Assembly: GCA_016713305.1 (NCBI GenBank)
Contig: JADJPK010000020.1
Location: 1-64,000, forward strand
From: Betaproteobacteria bacterium
Lineage (GTDB): Bacteria > Pseudomonadota > Gammaproteobacteria > Burkholderiales > Ga0077523
Direction: 5' to 3'
Length of the DNA stretch: 64,000 nucleotides
Part shown: positions 1-9,546 of the stretch, in pieces
Position numbering within the stretch: position 1 is the stretch's first letter
How the letters are laid out: each line of letters opens with the position of its first letter
The notes under the pieces: generated by a model
Seen by the model: the letters and a program-made list of their open reading frames with translations, nothing else
The model's database searches: none
What the model was told of the DNA's origin: nothing
Made by a program: the position numbers and the translations under genes

Positions 1-2050
1 CCTGTCCGGGAAGTGGAAGGGACGCCATCGCGGCGGCCTCCTGGCGTCCAAGGGGCTGTGATCACGGCAAGGTCGGCAAGCGGGCGTGATGACATTCGCT
101 TTCATCTCTATCAGGCCGGAGGACGTGGAGTGTTCGGCTCGCGGCCTCCCTCCGCGCGAAGGAAGAAGGGCGGACGATCGGGCGGCGGCGACGGTGGCGC
201 GGAAATCGCTCGCGACTCCAGATCAACGCGCCGTGGATCGAGTTGATGCGGCAGACCGCCTTCCTTCATCGCCTTCACCTATCGCGCGGCAACGGATCCC
301 GGGGACGGCGGCGAAGAGGCCGTGGAAAGCTGGCCAAGATGGCAGAAAATGGTGCTCCGTTCCTCAACGCTTCGGGCATGCGCTCAGCGGGGGCGATGAA
401 GACGACTGAGCGGAAGCTGCTCCTGAGGAAAAGCCGGAAGATCTTCAGGTTCGTTGCTCGGAAGCTGATCCGGATGCCATGGAACGACGGCACGGGTCCC
501 CGGTTCCTGGATGTCCGGCGCTGGATTCCGGTCGGCGATCTCCGACATAAGCTAGACCCAGCCGCAGTTCCGATCCCGCCAGTGGCGGTACCGGCGGGGC
601 CGCTGGCGGAAGTCTTCGCGGAGATCGCCCTTCAACCGGTCGCAGTTCACCGGCAAGGAGATCACTTAAGTCCACGGACACCGGTGCTGCGCACCTCGCC
701 GAAATGGGATGTCGTCCGCTTCGGGCGCGAGCAGAAGGGCAGGTCCTCGACCATCTTCATGAAAGACCCTTGCGCCCAACATCGGGTTGATCCCGGGCAC
801 CTACGCTCTACCGCGGTCAAGAACGCGGCGACCGAGGCACCGATGCCTTCGGGCGGAGCAGTCCGTGGCCCAGCCGTGGCGTCCGGCGTCGCGTGAAGGT
901 CGGCAGCTATCCCAGGACGTCCTGCCGCCGAACGAAACCCGCCAAAGCGAGACAACAAGTCCTGACATCCAGGAAAAATAATCCTGCACGGCGCTGAAGG
1001 GGAACCACATCCCGGCGCGGCATCACGCGGATGAATACGCGGGAGAAGGTCGTGTAAAGCAACAGGAGAAGCTGAAGCGGATCAACGAAGCGTTCAAAGA
1101 GAAGGTGGCGCATTGGGTGCCCTGCTGCTGATCCCTGAAGAAGCACCGTTCGAAGAGGCCACGTGGCCGGGGTGCTGATCCTGCTGGCCTCTGCTGGCGT
1201 GCCTCTGGGTGCAGGCCGCCGAGAGCGGAGGCGAGGGCGGAGACGGCGGCCGCCTTTATGCGGCGCAGTGGCAGGCCGCCCACGACACGCTGCGGGCGGC
1301 CACTGACGACAACGGCGGCGACGGTGCGGCGCCTGGTGGTGGCGTCACCCTTGGAGCGCACTGACCGGGCGAAAAGGCTGGTGATCCAGGTGGCGGCGGA
1401 GATCTCCGGCAAGCTGGCGGATCAGCGGCCGCCCATCCGGCGTCGAAACCGCCGCCGGGGTCGATCCGCATGTTTGCAGCTCGAGCGGGCGTTCGCGGCG
1501 ACTTGGGCTGGCGGGGAGAGGCGATGAACTGTAAAGCGATCCACCTGTTCGCTGGTCCGCCGGCCGGGTGCACGGCTACCCGCGAGGTCCCGCCGCTGAA
1601 GACAATCGCGTGGAGGTCCCGGTGTCCGGTGCCGCAAGCCGACATGGCCGGGGAAACCGACGTGGCCGACCGATAGCCTGGCGCTCGACGCGCCGCTGTG
1701 GGATCAGATGGTGGCGCTGCGGGCGGAGCGGAAACTGATGCGGGGGTACGTCGGGGAACTGGAGGCGGCGCTCAGGGTGCGAATGACGCCAGCGCAGCCT
1801 CTGCGCCAGGTTTCCTCTGAAACGGGCAACGCCTGAAGGCGATGCTCTCTGCATGGGCGGGATTCGATCTCCCGCTCCGGAAGGCGGGACACCCTCCTGC
1901 CTTCCCTTGAACCGGCACGAAGAGATGGTCCTGACGCCAGTGGCGGACCGGGTTTCCGTCTCGACGCGTCGGGACGATGGCGGACGGTTCTTCCACCCCG
2001 CAGGTTCCAGCGTCCCCGAGGGCCCGGTCCTGACCCTTGTCTTCCGTGCT
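1..2050. other. 2 kb with no supportable gene
   Basis: Open frames on both strands are short, rich in Arg/Pro/Gly, mutually overlapping and lack convincing ribosome sites or recognisable motifs. A few short stretches look protein-like, for example plus-strand frames around 1050–1120 and 1680–1790, but no frame stays open. The genes just to the right are frameshifted, so this may be coding DNA with many base errors, or a decayed mobile element. I cannot assign any function. Confidence 0.5.
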
Positions 2051-2719
2051 TCAGGCGGCTGCGTGGTGACCGCGAGCCCCGTTGGGCCCGCGTCTGCTAA
2101 GCAGCCTGATCGTCGACACGAAGGTCGCAGCATTGGCCGCCACACGGTCGGCCGACATGCCCGCCTTGTAGAGGGCAGAGCCGAGACCGAATCCGTCGGC
2201 CCCCGACGACCAGTACTCCGCCATGTTCACGGGCGTGATGGAACCCACGGGGAGCACCGCAACCTCCTTGGGCAGCACCGCACGCATGGCCCTCAACACT
2301 GCCGGCGGACTGGCCTCCGCCGGAAAGAGTTTCAACCCCGACGCGCCTGCCCGCAAAGCTGAAAATGCCTCCGTGGGCGTGGAAAAGCCAGGGACAACAC
2401 ACAGTCCCGCCTTGGCGGCGGTTGCGATGATCTCCGTGTCGGTATGGGGCATGACGATCAGCCGTCCTCCGGCGTCTGCGACCTGCTCCACCTGCGCCGC
2501 TTGAAGAACCGTCCCCGCCCCGACCAGCATGCTGTCCCCGAAGCGTCCGGATAGCAGTGCGATGCTCGTCAGGGATCCGGCGAGTTGAGCGGCACCTCCA
2601 CGATCCGGAATCCGAGTCGAATGGGACAGACGCGTTATCCACGACTTCCGCAGGCTGCACTCCGCGGAGGATAGCCACCAGGGACAGCGGTCCAGCCACG
2701 ACTTCAGAGGAGATGTCAT
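2051..2719 (-). pseudogene. dgoA: 2-dehydro-3-deoxy-6-phosphogalactonate aldolase, frameshifted
   Basis: KDPG/KDPGal aldolase family, which cleaves 2-keto-3-deoxy-6-phosphogalactonate to pyruvate and glyceraldehyde 3-phosphate in D-galactonate breakdown. The family sequence is spread over three frames: a start MTSPLKSW, then LSLVAILRGVQPAEVVD in a second frame, GFRIVEVPLNSPDP in a third, and from VGAGTVLQAAQVEQ to the end in the first again. The Schiff-base Lys lies in SGLKLFP. At least two or three indels are needed to rebuild the gene. It lies 7 nt after the kinase gene and the two are probably co-transcribed. The indels may be sequencing errors or true decay; the exact 3' end is uncertain. 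Confidence 0.75.
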
Positions 2720-2726
2720 CGGAACC

Positions 2727-3611
2727 TCAGACGAGCCGACGCGATCGGGCGATTTGCCATTGGCCCGCCACGACGGCGTCGGGATCCAGAATCCGGGTCG
2801 ACCGGCCGAGCACCTCGCAGGCGTAGGCATAACGATCCACCAGCACGCCTGCGCCAAGGAGGTTCACGACGGCGTTCCCCCGAGCCTGCCGCAGTTCGTG
2901 TCCCAGCAGAAGTCCCGACAGGAAATCGCGGAGCGCTCGGCGTCGAGATCGCCGCAAAGGCACTCTGCGCGCACGCCGAACAGGTGGTGCAGCAGTCCGC
3001 TTGCGTCGGCCGAACGGGTGCAATCCGTCCGCGAATGCCTGCCGGTCGTAAGGTGCCGAGGAATTCATGATGCGTCCCAGGATGCTGTGATCCTTCAATA
3101 CGGCGAAGACCTCGCCTGTCATGAATGTCCGGAATCCGGTGATAGTGCCATGCTGAACTTCCACCCACTTGCTGTGGGTTCCGGGCAGACACAGCGTATG
3201 GCTTCCTGGTCCCAGGTCATGAAGGATGCCCAGAATCTGCGTTTCTTCGCCTCGCATGACGTCATGGATGCCATCGGCGTTCACCGTCACGACTCCCGGC
3301 ACGATCCAGCCGTCGATGCCGGGCCGCACGTTCACCGGGACAAGTGCGCGGGCGATCTCCTCCGCACCGGCCGGGGCTGACGCGTAGGGGGCCTCCTTCC
3401 AGCCCTGGCGGCTGCCGATCATTCCGCTCAAGAGCAGGACACGTTCGCCCGAATCGAGCCAGTCGCGGACATGGTTCTCCAGGGTCTCGGCGAACCCGCC
3501 ATCGGTCACCGTGAGGATTCCTGCGGATGCCGACCTGCGATCGACGATCTGCCCCGAGTCGTCCAGCCGGTATGCCCGGAATGAACTGGTTCCCCAGTCG
3601 ACGGCGATCAC
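2727..3611 (-). CDS. dgoK: 2-dehydro-3-deoxygalactonokinase, locally out of frame
   Basis: DgoK family kinase, which phosphorylates 2-keto-3-deoxygalactonate ahead of the aldolase. The N-terminus reads MIAVDWGTSSFRAYRLD, the ATPase-like phosphate-1 motif of the family, followed by LLSGMIGSRQGW and LCLPGTHSKWV. Between about 2945 and 3030 the reading frame is wrong: the family sequence GLLHHLFGVRAE appears in another frame and the original frame resumes at ALRDFLSGLLLGHELR. Two compensating indels would explain this, so the ORF is open but a segment of about 25 residues is garbled. Total length of 294 residues is normal for the family. It sits between the RraA-like gene (6 nt upstream) and dgoA. 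Confidence 0.8.
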   Translation of the reverse strand: MIAVDWGTSSFRAYRLDDSGQIVDRRSASAGILTVTDGGFAETLENHVRDWLDSGERVLLLSGMIGSRQGWKEAPYASAPAGAEEIARALVPVNVRPGIDGWIVPGVVTVNADGIHDVMRGEETQILGILHDLGPGSHTLCLPGTHSKWVEVQHGTITGFRTFMTGEVFAVLKDHSILGRIMNSSAPYDRQAFADGLHPFGRRKRTAAPPVRRARRVPLRRSRRRALRDFLSGLLLGHELRQARGNAVVNLLGAGVLVDRYAYACEVLGRSTRILDPDAVVAGQWQIARSRRLV

Positions 3612-3617
3612 GATGCT

Positions 3618-4288
3618 TCAGATGCGGCCGAATTCTTCGAGAAGCTGCTCGAACGTGCGGCCCTGCTTGATTCGCTGGCGGGTGGCTTCCTCGCGGTCGG
3701 CCTGATCCTTGGCTGCGGCAAGCACCGATTCGAGATCCGCCTTCGGCACCACCGTGATCCCGATCTCGTCGGCGATCACCATGTCGCCTGGGCAGACCAC
3801 GATCCCGCCGCACTGGACGGGAACGTTCAGTTCGACGTCGTCCTTGCGGCCGGAAAACATGGTGTGAGTTCCACGGGCCGTGACGGCACGGGAGAACACC
3901 ACGAAACCGAGATCGCGCAGTTCGTCGATGTCCCGGCACGCGCCGTCGATCACCGCTCCCTGCACGCCGCAAGTTCTGGAAAAGACTGCCCATGAGTCCG
4001 CCGAAGACCGAAGTCTCCGGTTTCACCGCCCGCATCCACAATCACCACATCGCCGGGTTTCGCGACATGCAGCGCCGCCAGAGGATCCTGCAGGTCGCCG
4101 GGAGACAGCCGGACAGTCAGTGCCGGCCCCACGGCCTTGCGAGAGAAGATGGGCTTGATACCGCTGTGCATGACGCCGCCGCGGCGCTGTACGTCGGCGA
4201 AGACGCAGGAGGCGCTGTAGCACTTGGCCACTTCGCGGTAGCTTTCCACGAGCTTGCCGTCGGGCCGATCGAAGTCGCGCAGGTTCAT
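3618..4288 (-). pseudogene. RraA-like / HMG-aldolase family protein, frameshifted
   Basis: RraA/4-hydroxy-4-methyl-2-oxoglutarate aldolase superfamily (also annotated as dimethylmenaquinone methyltransferase-like). The start MNLRDFDRPDGKLV has a GGGAG ribosome site. The first frame runs through VVIVDAGGETGDF; FGGLMGSLFQNLRR then appears in a second frame, and GAVIDGACRDIDELRDLG through to the stop in a third. At least two indels lie near 3965–4025. Catalytic-type motifs GAVIDGACRD and GDMVIADEIGITVVP are preserved. It probably acts as a lyase on a keto-acid, in line with the adjacent sugar-acid genes, but the substrate is not readable. The breaks may be assembly errors. Confidence 0.7.
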
Positions 4289-4350
4289 TCCGCAATCTCC
4301 CTGGGTGTTGGTTGAGAGACGCGGAATGTAGCCGGAACGGCACGGACCCG

Positions 4351-5226
4351 CTATACCGCGAGGAGGAAGGACTCCACGACCGACATCTGATCTTCCGACA
4401 TGAACATGGGAGCGTGGCCCACGCCGGCAAACTCCGCCAGGCGTCCCCGGGCCGGGCCCTGCTTGATCATCGTCTGGGCCGTCTCGGCGCTGAGAAGGTC
4501 GGACTTCGCGCCGCGCGTGATGAGGACGTCGCACTGCACCTGTTTCCAGACCGGCCAGAGATCCACATCGCGGATTCCCGAACGGAAGGCTTCGGCGATC
4601 CCGGGATCGTAAGCGAGGGCAATGCGCCCACCCTCCGCGGACCGCGTTCCGAATCGGGCCAGATGACGCCACTGATCGTCTGTCAGCGGGCCGAAGGGTT
4701 CGTGGACACGCCGAAGGTAGGCCTCTGCTTCGGCAGCGTCGACAAAGTGCGGGTCGCGGCCCACATAGGCGGCGATCCGTTCGAGCGCTGCCTTGGGTAT
4801 GAAGGGGCCCACGTCGTTGATCACCAGCCGGCGGATGGGAGCCTGAGGCATTGCAGCCAGGAGCATCCCGACAAGACCGCCCATGGACGTTCCTATCCAA
4901 TCGACCCGTTCCGCGCCGCTGCGGGCGATGAGGGCCGCCATATCGCCCAGATAGAGCGGGTAGCCGTAATCCGCCTTGTGAGGCAGCCAGTCACTCTTGC
5001 CCCGACCGACGACATCGGGACAGATCACTCGGCACTTTCCCGAAAGGCGAGAGGCGAGGGCGTCGAAGTCCCGTCCATTGCGCGAGAGTCCGTGGACGCA
5101 GATGACCACGTGCGGATTGCCGGGGTCTCCCCATTCGGTATAGGCAGTGCGATGAAATCCGTGCGGACCGAGGCAGGCCAGATGCCCCTCCCGCACGGCA
5201 GGGTCGGTCACGGCGGAAGGCTGCAT
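4351..5226 (-). CDS. alpha/beta hydrolase
   Basis: A 291-residue alpha/beta-hydrolase-fold enzyme without a signal peptide. Visible features are the oxyanion region VICVHGLSRNGRDF (about 41–54), the nucleophile elbow IGTSMGG with Ser114, and the catalytic His271 in GVGHAPMF. The start codon overlaps the stop of the upstream cytochrome gene (TGATG), which suggests translational coupling. The substrate is unknown; ester, lactone or C–C hydrolysis are all possible. The neighbouring RraA and Dgo enzymes suggest sugar- or keto-acid metabolism, but this is inference. Confidence 0.85.
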   Translation of the reverse strand: MQPSAVTDPAVREGHLACLGPHGFHRTAYTEWGDPGNPHVVICVHGLSRNGRDFDALASRLSGKCRVICPDVVGRGKSDWLPHKADYGYPLYLGDMAALIARSGAERVDWIGTSMGGLVGMLLAAMPQAPIRRLVINDVGPFIPKAALERIAAYVGRDPHFVDAAEAEAYLRRVHEPFGPLTDDQWRHLARFGTRSAEGGRIALAYDPGIAEAFRSGIRDVDLWPVWKQVQCDVLITRGAKSDLLSAETAQTMIKQGPARGRLAEFAGVGHAPMFMSEDQMSVVESFLLAV

Positions 5227-5846
5227 CAGTTCAGGTTGGCGATGTAGTGGGACAGCGCCTCGATGTCTGCTTCCGGAATGTTCTTGATGTAGGCGTTCAT
5301 GTCTGCGTAGTTGTTGCGTTCCTTCGTCTTGAACGCCATGAGCTGCTTGTAGATGTAGGCCTGATGCTGGCCGGCCACGCGCGGAACCTCATTCTGCCCG
5401 GAAAATCCGCCCAGGTGGCACATGGGACAAAGCGCATCGTCGGCCACCTTCTTGCCTCGCGTCACCTTGTCGGCATCCGCCTTGAAGCCGTTCGGCTTCT
5501 GCTTCTTGGAGCTGAAATAGTTGGCGAGATCCCACATATCCTGCTTGCCCATCCCCGACGCGATGGCGGACATGATGGGGTTGAGGCGGCGCCCTTCCTT
5601 GTAGTCCTTGAGCTGCAGGTAGATGTACCGGGCGCTCTGTCCTGCAAGGATCGGGTTGTCGGGAATGGTCGAATTGCCGTCTTCGCCGTGGCAGGCGATG
5701 CAAGCGGCGACCTTGGTCGTCACGTCCTCCGCGACTGCGCTACCGGAAACGAATGCGGCCGAAGCCAGCACACTGCCGGCAGCCCAGCAGGCGATGCGCC
5801 GGGTGGCGCGGAATGTTCCAGTTCCTGCTTTCTGGATCGTCTTCAT
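5226..5846 (-). CDS. di-haem cytochrome c (c4 type)
   Basis: A 206-residue exported cytochrome. It has an N-terminal signal peptide ending near AVAEDV (about residue 40) and two haem motifs, CIACH (49–53) and CPMCH (140–144), in tandem class-I domains typical of cytochrome c4. The start ATG has an AGGAAGG ribosome site. It lies directly downstream of a PQQ alcohol dehydrogenase gene but is separated from it by a strong hairpin. A role as periplasmic electron acceptor for that dehydrogenase is likely but inferred. Confidence 0.9.
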   Translation of the reverse strand: MKTIQKAGTGTFRATRRIACWAAGSVLASAAFVSGSAVAEDVTTKVAACIACHGEDGNSTIPDNPILAGQSARYIYLQLKDYKEGRRLNPIMSAIASGMGKQDMWDLANYFSSKKQKPNGFKADADKVTRGKKVADDALCPMCHLGGFSGQNEVPRVAGQHQAYIYKQLMAFKTKERNNYADMNAYIKNIPEADIEALSHYIANLN

Positions 5847-5862
5847 TCATCCTTCCTGTCAT

Positions 5863-5889
5863 GAAAAAGGCCGCCCGAGGGCGGCCTTT
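5863..5889 (-). terminator. Rho-independent terminator after the PQQ dehydrogenase gene
   Basis: A perfect 10-bp inverted repeat, AAGGCCGCCC / GGGCGGCCTT, with a minimal loop. On the minus strand it is followed by a run of five T. It separates the PQQ dehydrogenase gene from the cytochrome c gene. Confidence 0.85.
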
Positions 5890-5918
5890 CGTCAGACCCT
5901 GACGCCCGAGAGACGTTC

Positions 5919-7638
5919 TCAGGGCAGGGCGAACACGAACACGCTATTGCCGCGCTTGAAGTCGAGCTGGGTGTTTCCGCCCGCCGCCACGGCAATGTAC
6001 TGCTTGCCTCCGACACGTGTAGGACACGGGCGGGGCATTCACACCGGCGCCGCAGTTGAACGACCACAGCTTCTTGCCGCTGCGGGCGTCATAGGCATTG
6101 AACATGCCATTGCCTTCACCCGTGAATACCAGGTTGCCGGCCGTGGCCAGCACGCCACCCATCAGGGGCTGGTCGGTGTCGGCTTTCCAGGCCACCTTGC
6201 CGGTGTCGAGGTTGACCGCGGACAGACGGCCCCACTGCTTCTCGCTCGGGATGACCTTGAAGGCACCGCCCAGCCAGAGCTTGCCGCCAGGTAGGGGATT
6301 CTTCCACGTGATAGGTCATCGGCTGATGCAGGTTGGCCGCATAGCACAGGCGCAGTTTGGGGTTGACGGCCAGGGGTTCCATTCCCACGCCGCCGTTGGC
6401 ACCGGAAGCATCCGGCGCCCTCCGGGGTGGGCAGGACCCACATGTTTTCCTGCGGGATCATCGCCTCCGAGAACCGGATCAGCTCCAGTGTCGCGGCATC
6501 GTGGACATAGACGTGACCGGTCTTGCCGCCGTGAATGACGACCTTCTGGTTCTTGCCGTCCTTGCCCTTGGCTTCCGTGATGATCACGGGCGAAACCGCG
6601 TCCAGATCCCACACGTCGTGAGCGATGTACTGGAAGTGGGCCTTGTAGGCGCCGGAATCCAGATCCACGGCCACGATGGAATCCGTGTACAGGTTGTCGC
6701 CGGGCCGGATGTCGCCGTACAGGTCGGGCGAGGGGTTGCCCACCACGAAGTACACCGTGCGCGTGGAGGTATCGACCGCAGGGGTCATCCACACGCCGCC
6801 ACCGAGGGTCTGGTAGAAGTCGCCGCCGTTCTTGGCCAGCAGTTCCTTTCCCCGGCGATGTTGCGGAGCATGTCGCGATTGGTGGCGTCGTGGGTGGCCC
6901 ACTTGCCCTCGTGACCCTTCTCCGGAATGGTGTGGAACGTCCAGACGAGGTTGCCGGTCTTGGCGTCGTACGCCTTCACGAAACCGCGAATGCCGTATTC
7001 ACCGCCATTGGTGCCGATCAGGACCTTTCCGTCGACGACGGTAGGCGCCATGGTCTCGCTGCAGCCGAGTTCAGGATCGGCGATTTCCGTTTCCACACGA
7101 CCTTGCCCGTCTTGGCATCCAGCGCCACGAGCTTGGCGTCCAGGGTGCCCATGTAGAGCATGTCGCCGTACGCCGCCACGCCTTTGTTGTTCGGGCCGCA
7201 GCAGTAGGTCGTGATGGGACCCATCTTGTGCTTGTAGTGCCAGAACTCCTCGCCCGTGACGGCATCCACGGCATAGACGTGGTTGTAGGAGGTCGTGAGG
7301 AACATCACACCGTTGACCACGAGGGGCGCGGTTTCCATCGATTCCAGCACCGCCGTCTGGAAGACGAAGGCGGGCTTCAGCTTGGAGACGTTGCCGCTGT
7401 TGATCTGATCGGCGGGGTAGTAACGGGTCTGGGCGTAGCTCCCGTTCGGATGAAGCCAGTTCTGCTTGTCACCGGGGGAACCTGCGAGCATCTGCTGCGT
7501 GACCGACACCAGATTCTTGGACATCGGCTTGCCCGCCGTCGTGCTCTGTCCCTGGATTTCATCTGCCAGCGCTCCGGTCGTGATACCGGCGAGCAGCAGC
7601 GAGAGCGCGACCTGCTTCAGTGGGTTCGTCAACCTCAT
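5919..7638 (-). pseudogene. PQQ-dependent alcohol dehydrogenase, multiple frameshifts
   Basis: Periplasmic quinoprotein of the methanol/ethanol dehydrogenase family, without a fused haem domain. It has a signal peptide (cleavage near ALADE), the vicinal disulphide motif YCCGPNNKG that packs on PQQ, repeated propeller motifs such as GFVKAYDAKTGNLVWTF, and the active-site segment HDVWDLD. The protein must be joined from at least four frames, with breaks near 7090, 6850, 6400, 6300 and 6020; the true C-terminus VFVFALP is followed by TGA at 5919–5921. Rebuilt length is about 573 residues, normal for the family. The start has a TAGGAGG ribosome site. The Asp-x-Asp in WDLD is a mark of lanthanide-dependent members. 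The many small indels point to poor base calling or a decayed gene. Confidence 0.8.
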
Positions 7639-7805
7639 GCTTCCTCCTAACGTGGTTGCTTGAATGCAACATTCGTTGTCGAATTCGCCAGGACCAATTC
7701 AGAACATATGCAAGAAAGTTCCAGAAGTTTTCCTAGCGAAACCGAGGAATGTTAGAACAGTGCCTCGGGCATGTACAACAACTTGCGAACTCTCGTTCAT
7801 CCACC

Positions 7806-8519
7806 ATGGCCATTCCTATTTCCATCGTTCGCCGCTTCGTGAATTTCTTGCTGTTGTTTGGCATTTCCGCGATGTCATGTCTTGGGGCGCACGCCCAGAA
7901 CATGGGGGATGCGGACTTCGACGCCAGTGCGTACAACCTCAACGCGCAGCTGCTCGCCGTTTCCAAGAAAGGCGATGCGGAGCGCGCGTCTGCGCTGCTG
8001 AGTCGCGGCGCGGCACCGAATGCGCGCAACCGCAACGGCGAGACGCCCCTCATGCTCTTCGCGCGGAAGGGCAACGGTCCCATGGTCCGGACCCTTCTGG
8101 AGAAGGGCGGAGACGTGAACCTCCCGGCACTGGACAAGACCACGCCATTGATGGCCGCGGCGTACGGGGGCTATGTGGAGGTCATGACGCTGTTGCTGGA
8201 TGCGGGTGCCGATCCGCAGGCGCAGGACCAATTGCGCAAGTCCGCCATGATTTACGCGGCAGGGGCGGGGCGGGCTGCCGCCGTGGCTCTGCTCCTGGAT
8301 CGGGGCGTCGAGCTGAATCGCCGGTACGAACACGACCTTACCGCGCTGATGTGGGCGGCCGGCTCGGGAGATGAGAAAACTGTCAGGGTTCTGCTGGATC
8401 GCGGCGCCGAACTCGACAGCCGGGACGATCGTGGCATGACCGCCGCACAGATCGCGCGCAAGCTGGGACACGAAAAGATCGCAGCGCTGATCGAGGGCAA
8501 GGCAGTGGAGGGCAGGTGA
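7806..8519 (+). CDS. exported ankyrin-repeat protein
   Basis: A 237-residue protein with an N-terminal signal peptide (cleavage after about AHAQ) followed by six ankyrin repeats, seen as units such as NGETPLMLFARKGNGPMVRTLLEKG and DDRGMTAAQIARKLGHEKIAALI. Ankyrin stacks bind other proteins; no catalytic domain is present. I chose the ATG at 7806 because it gives a clean signal peptide, although the frame is open from 7749. It is divergent from the PQQ dehydrogenase. A periplasmic binding or scaffold role is inferred. Confidence 0.88.
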   Translation: MAIPISIVRRFVNFLLLFGISAMSCLGAHAQNMGDADFDASAYNLNAQLLAVSKKGDAERASALLSRGAAPNARNRNGETPLMLFARKGNGPMVRTLLEKGGDVNLPALDKTTPLMAAAYGGYVEVMTLLLDAGADPQAQDQLRKSAMIYAAGAGRAAAVALLLDRGVELNRRYEHDLTALMWAAGSGDEKTVRVLLDRGAELDSRDDRGMTAAQIARKLGHEKIAALIEGKAVEGR

Positions 8520-8568
8520 CGGAGGCCGGTCGGCGCAGCACTTCTTGCCGTGCTGAGGCGATGGGCCG

Positions 8569-8585
8569 GCTCCGCCGGGCGGAGC
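8569..8585. terminator. GC-rich palindrome between convergent genes
   Basis: GCTCCGCC-G-GGCGGAGC, an 8-bp perfect inverted repeat, lies between the converging ankyrin and GIDE-like genes. It has no clear T-run, so termination activity is uncertain. Confidence 0.4.
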
Positions 8586-8630
8586 GAGCCCGGCGCCGTA
8601 CGGAGGTGTGGCATCCGGGCCGGGTCCGCG

Positions 8631-9527
8631 TCACATGAGCGAAAGGCCGGACAGTGTTGCGGCTGCCAACGTCATGACCGCGAAGTGACCGCAGGTCCAG
8701 AGCATGAGGTGGCGTGACAGAGCCTCTGGCGGTTTGCCGCTCAGCAGATAGGGACGCCCGTCCTGGGGCGTCTGCATGAGATGCAGCCCGGGCCGGGTGG
8801 CCCGCACCATCTGGGATCGCAGTACTTCCGAACGCGCTGCGGCGCGGGCAGTCTCCCACTCCTTCAGATCGATCTCGCCGTTTCGATCCTGGTCGAACCG
8901 GCGCAGAAGATCCGGCCTGTCCTTCTTCCACTGCGCGAGCAACTCGCTCACTTCCTCGCTCGTCGAAGCCTCGTGATCGCCGCCATGCAGCGTGCGGAAC
9001 CCGCCCAGCGCATAGAGCAGGTCTCCCGGAGCGATCCACCATTCGGTCTTCCGGTAGGGCGAACTCGTCCATTGACGGCGATGCACAGCCACCACCGTCG
9101 CGCCGTCGGGATCGATCACGCAGTCGCCCGTGGCATCGCGCAACAGAAACGTGTCTTCACTCGATCCGCTGTCGATCGGCGTGTACTTGTTGTTGCGCGT
9201 ACGTTCCTCCACCAGATAGCGGTACCACACGCAGCGCATGTTCCCGAGCTTGGAGTGGAGGTAACGGTCTTCGTGCGTCTGGGCGGTTCCGAGAAGTTCC
9301 ACAAAGCCCTGGGGCGCCGATGCGATCCGTGAGGTGGGGATGTCGTTGACGTGCCGCAGCCGCTGATAGCTCTTGATCCATCCATAGGCAGCTGCCGCCG
9401 CTATGAATGCCGCGCTGGAGAGCCATACGACGTGCAACCTTGCATGCACGGCGACGATGACGGCGCCGACGTACAACGCCGCCAGCGTTTCGTCGAGCGT
9501 CGAGGCGCGCAACCCGCGCAACCACAT
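8631..9527 (-). CDS. GIDE-like membrane protein with an EF-hand
   Basis: A 298-residue protein related to the GIDE/E3-ligase-like domain found in bacteria next to LemA. It has two N-terminal membrane segments (about 12–48), a central conserved domain containing VWYRYLVEERT, a perfect calcium-binding EF-hand loop DQDRNGEIDLKE (about 213–224), and a C-terminal membrane segment. It has no RING finger, so it is not a ubiquitin ligase. It is encoded just downstream of lemA on the same strand, an association known from many genomes. Function is unknown; a membrane-bound role with LemA is likely, and the EF-hand suggests calcium response. Confidence 0.75.
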   Translation of the reverse strand: MWLRGLRASTLDETLAALYVGAVIVAVHARLHVVWLSSAAFIAAAAAYGWIKSYQRLRHVNDIPTSRIASAPQGFVELLGTAQTHEDRYLHSKLGNMRCVWYRYLVEERTRNNKYTPIDSGSSEDTFLLRDATGDCVIDPDGATVVAVHRRQWTSSPYRKTEWWIAPGDLLYALGGFRTLHGGDHEASTSEEVSELLAQWKKDRPDLLRRFDQDRNGEIDLKEWETARAAARSEVLRSQMVRATRPGLHLMQTPQDGRPYLLSGKPPEALSRHLMLWTCGHFAVMTLAAATLSGLSLM

Positions 9528-9546
9528 GCCCGGGGTGCGCCGCCGT

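Noticed and set aside
1853..1873. CGGGA-TTCGATC-TCCCG resembles a tRNA T-arm
   Set aside because: No matching acceptor, D-arm or anticodon stem could be found around it and no CCA follows.
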